In this document: positions 42,502-44,549 of the stretch, in pieces | How the letters are laid out: every line of letters begins with the position of its first letter | Position numbering within the stretch: the first letter of the stretch is position 1 | NCBI RefSeq assembly: GCF_003611585.1 | Contig: NZ_RAVW01000023.1 | Coordinates: 1-44,549, forward strand | Source of the DNA: Corallococcus exercitus | Lineage (GTDB): Bacteria; Myxococcota; Myxococcia; Myxococcales; Myxococcaceae | DNA: 44,549 nt | Reading direction: 5' to 3' | Notes under the pieces: model-generated | What the model was told of the DNA's origin: nothing | Seen by the model: the letters and a program-made list of their open reading frames with translations, nothing else | The model's database searches: none | Translations under genes and position numbers: made by a program

Positions 42502-42861
42502 ATGAACGAAGAACTGGCCATCACCATTGGCAGCGCGGCCCGCGCCGCCCGCGAGGAGCAGGGCCTGACCCAGGCCGAGGTGGGCCCTCGCGTCGGCCTC
42601 CTCTCCACCGTCTACAGCCGCCTGGAGCGCGGGAAGATGCTGCCCAGCGTCCCGACGCTCTACCGTCTCTGCACGGAGCTGAGGGTGTCCCCGGAGGACA
42701 TGCTGGGCCTCACCGCCCTGGTGCGAGGCCGCAAGGGCCAGCGCCCACGCGCACGTGAGGACGAGGCCCCCGCGTTGCGTCGCCTGCTCTACCTCGCGCG
42801 CAAGCTGGACGCGGAGAAGCTCGAAGCACTCCTCCACGTCGCCACGGCCCTGACCCGCTGA
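42502..42861 (+). CDS. XRE-family helix-turn-helix regulator
   Basis: This 119-residue DNA-binding protein contains an XRE/cro-C1 helix-turn-helix at about 10-65: IGSAARAAREEQGLTQAEVG, then TVYSRLERGKMLPSVPTLYRLCTELRVS. A basic linker (RGRKGQRPRAREDE) and a short helical tail follow. It starts at MNEELAIT. It is divergent from the kinase-DUF2381 pair across a 189-bp gap, which could include its operator. It is possibly autoregulatory or controls the kinase operon; both are inferred. Confidence 0.88.
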   Translation: MNEELAITIGSAARAAREEQGLTQAEVGPRVGLLSTVYSRLERGKMLPSVPTLYRLCTELRVSPEDMLGLTALVRGRKGQRPRAREDEAPALRRLLYLARKLDAEKLEALLHVATALTR

Positions 42862-42920
42862 CGGCCACGGCGCAACGGACCCTGGCCAGCCTCCGTTCAG
42901 GCGTGGCCGCGGACGCGCGC

Positions 42921-43820
42921 CTACGCGGGAGGCCGGACCACGAGGACGTCGCAGCCGACCTCGCGAACCACGTCCGTCGCCACGCTCCCGAGCAGGATGC
43001 GCGACACGCCGGAGCGCGCCTGGGTGCCGAGCGCGAGCAGGTCCGCCCGGTGCTGGCGCGCCTCCTTCAGGATGATGGAGTACGGGCTGCCGTGCTCGAC
43101 GGCCTGACGATAGCGCAGCCCCAGGGCGTCCAGGTGCCGGTGGAGCGGGCGCAGCTCGCGCAGCGCGGAGTCCTTGAACCGTGCCCGGTACCGCGTGCGT
43201 TCCTCGCGCGTCAGTCCGGGGAAGACCATGTATTCCAACGGCGACTCGTACGCGTGGATGAGCCGCAGCGAGGTGCGCGGCTCCAGCAGGGCGGGCAGGA
43301 AACCCGCGGCGTGCCGCGCCGTCTCCTCGGCGTCCACGGCCACCAGGGGACGGCGGTACGCGTCCTCCACGAGCCCGTGGACCACGAGCACCGGGGACGG
43401 GCCGTACCGGATGACGTGCTCGGCGGTGGAGCCCAGGAACAGGTCCCGGACGGGCCGGCGGCCATGCCGGCCCAGGACGACCAGGTCCGTGCCCGCCGAC
43501 TCTGCCTGGCGCACGAGGGTGGGGGCCGGCTTTCCGAACACGAGCCGCGCCTCGACGGACGCGCTGGAGCCCGCGGCGTGAAGCGAGGCGTGGAGCTCAT
43601 GCGCGATGACCGCCAGCGTCCTGCCGGCCCGCTCCCGGGCCTGCTCCACGAACTCCCTGGGCGCCCGTCCCGGCAGCGCGTGCACCAGGGTGACTGCCGC
43701 CCCCGGGGCAAGTGGCAGGCGCGCCGTCCGCTCCACGGCGCGCGCTCCGGCGGGTGAAAAGTCGGTGGCGACGAGCACCTTCCGGAGGAGCGGCGGCAGC
43801 GGCTTTCGCGTGGCGGTCAT
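42921..43820 (-). CDS. Tandem universal stress protein (UspA domains)
   Basis: The 299-residue protein consists of two UspA domains, residues about 13-150 and 155-297. Each starts with a strand VLVATDFS or PLVAVDAEE and ends with an ATP-binding-type loop. The first has the form G-RHGRRPVRDLFLGS (GxxGxxxxxxxxGS, consistent with nucleotide binding). The second, GTQARSGVSRILLGS, keeps Gly and GS but varies. Ends are PSPVLVVHG and CDVLVVRPP, as expected. UspA-type proteins accompany stress and stationary phase. It is transcribed alone, convergent with the XRE gene. Confidence 0.92.
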   Translation of the reverse strand: MTATRKPLPPLLRKVLVATDFSPAGARAVERTARLPLAPGAAVTLVHALPGRAPREFVEQARERAGRTLAVIAHELHASLHAAGSSASVEARLVFGKPAPTLVRQAESAGTDLVVLGRHGRRPVRDLFLGSTAEHVIRYGPSPVLVVHGLVEDAYRRPLVAVDAEETARHAAGFLPALLEPRTSLRLIHAYESPLEYMVFPGLTREERTRYRARFKDSALRELRPLHRHLDALGLRYRQAVEHGSPYSIILKEARQHRADLLALGTQARSGVSRILLGSVATDVVREVGCDVLVVRPPA

Positions 43821-43947
43821 CCCGTAGGATAGGCAACCGCTGCCCGAGCCGCGCCAGGCAGCGACCCCACGCGCATCCGGGGGCCCTACCCTCCGCTCGT
43901 CAGCCCCCTGTCGCGGACGGCCGCGGGGGCGGCGGCGAGCGCCCGCG

Positions 43948-44549
43948 TCAGCGCTTCATCCCCTCCAGGAAGCTGGCCGCGTTGCGGGGCCCGATGCCCT
44001 CGAAGTTGCCCAGGCGGTTGCCCATCTCGCGCAGGTAGCGGATCCACTGGTCCTGCTTCGACGTGCCCGGCGGCATGTAGACGGTCGGGGCCATGCTGGC
44101 GAAGTCCCGCACCGTGGACGCGAAGGTGTTCAGCGCCTGCGCGCTGCCCTTGCCGTGGTTCAGGGCGGTGTCGGAGAGCGAGTGGAGCATCCGGTAGCGC
44201 TGATCCGGGGTGAGCCCGAAGTCGTTGGCCACCTTGTCCAATTGGGGCAGCGCCGTCGCGGCGTTGGGGAAGAACTCCGGGAACGTCTTGCCCAGGCCCA
44301 GCACCTGGTCGCGCGTCCACCCGGTGGACTTCACCAGCGACTCCACCTGCTCCGGCGACGAGTACTTCTCCAGGTTGAGGACCTGCTCCGCGTCCGCCCC
44401 GGCCCGGCTCAGCAGCGTGCGCTGTTCCGCGCGCAGCTGCGACGCGGCCTCGTATTCCCTCCGGGCCATCAGGCCCATGCTGACCAGTTCGCCGACGACG
44501 TAGACCGCGGCCCCCGCCGCCGCCAGCGGGGCCCCCACGCCCGTGGAGC
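43948..44549 (-). CDS. C-terminal part of a membrane or exported protein (5' end outside window)
   Basis: About 200 codons are open from the window edge on the minus strand; a GTG at 44538 could act as an internal start but the frame remains open upstream (codons for Ser-Thr-Gly), so I treat it as incomplete. It starts with a hydrophobic segment (LAAAGAAVYVVGELVSMGL), followed by a charged helical region (REYEAASQLRAEQRTLLS), and has an all-helical C-terminus (SLVKSTGWTRDQVLGLGKTFPEF, YRMLHSLSDTALN). The end includes FEGIGPRNAASFLEGMK. No family is recognised. Confidence 0.6.
   Translation of the reverse strand, partial: STGVGAPLAAAGAAVYVVGELVSMGLMARREYEAASQLRAEQRTLLSRAGADAEQVLNLEKYSSPEQVESLVKSTGWTRDQVLGLGKTFPEFFPNAATALPQLDKVANDFGLTPDQRYRMLHSLSDTALNHGKGSAQALNTFASTVRDFASMAPTVYMPPGTSKQDQWIRYLREMGNRLGNFEGIGPRNAASFLEGMKR

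Noticed and set aside
42313-42837. A longer 5' end of the kinase
   Set aside because: The frame is open upstream of the chosen ATG, but it lacks conserved sequence and overlaps the divergent XRE gene's coding region.

Overview
The window is very G+C-rich, coding-dense DNA. Its gene families (DUF4388/PATAN, DUF2381, DUF2019, lipoprotein toxins resembling the Sit toxins, a one-component Ser/Thr kinase with a periplasmic tail, SNF2-SWIM helicase, KGG stress protein) point to a myxobacterium of the Myxococcus/Corallococcus group. This assignment is inferred from gene content. No rRNA, tRNA, CRISPR array, insertion sequence or prophage was recognised.

Layout. 1-7506 (minus strand) is a housekeeping block: trpS, then scpA-scpB (kleisin and winged-helix partners of SMC), a 23S rRNA pseudouridine synthase with a very long FGKPAG/GDEGGAPRG repeat tail, and a HEAT-repeat lipoprotein that leaves the window. 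A DUF4388 protein follows at 7750-8937. At 8954-11664 lies an accessory locus: a Sit-like lipoprotein toxin with a C-terminal His-rich nuclease-like domain, its overlapping DUF2019 putative immunity gene, and a divergent Rnl2-type RNA ligase. At 11729-15345 a LysR regulator diverges from an SDR-Zn-alcohol dehydrogenase operon. Then come a photoactive-yellow-protein-like PAS protein, a glutathione S-transferase and a one-haem lipoprotein (to 18307), xerD, small envelope genes, a YciO/Sua5 protein, and an operon of a PII-like protein with two overlapping CPA-type antiporters (21666-24567). A KGG-repeat stress protein, a VTT membrane protein, a second LysR diverging from an F420-reductase-like oxidoreductase, a serine hydrolase and thiD follow (24607-29717).

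At 29718-30064 an unusually A+T-rich gap carries a perfect 14-bp inverted repeat and GTTCAG repeats. After it come a SNF2-SWIM ATPase and a periplasmic amidase. At 36309-38557 is a second lipoprotein toxin, carrying a Tox-REase-5 nuclease domain, with its overlapping Imm52 immunity gene. The last part (39550-42861) is a DUF2381 protein, a membrane Ser/Thr kinase and a divergent XRE regulator, then a tandem UspA protein and a truncated membrane protein.

The most interesting theme is kin discrimination. Two unrelated nuclease domains sit on lipoproteins whose lipidated cysteine is residue 18 in both, each followed by an immunity gene overlapping it by 4 bp. This is the architecture expected of toxins moved between myxobacterial cells by outer-membrane exchange. 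The Rnl2-like RNA ligase beside one of them, the PYP-like protein that keeps the chromophore cysteine, and the PII-like/antiporter operon are the next most interesting observations. All functional statements come from reading motifs and context; no database search was run.
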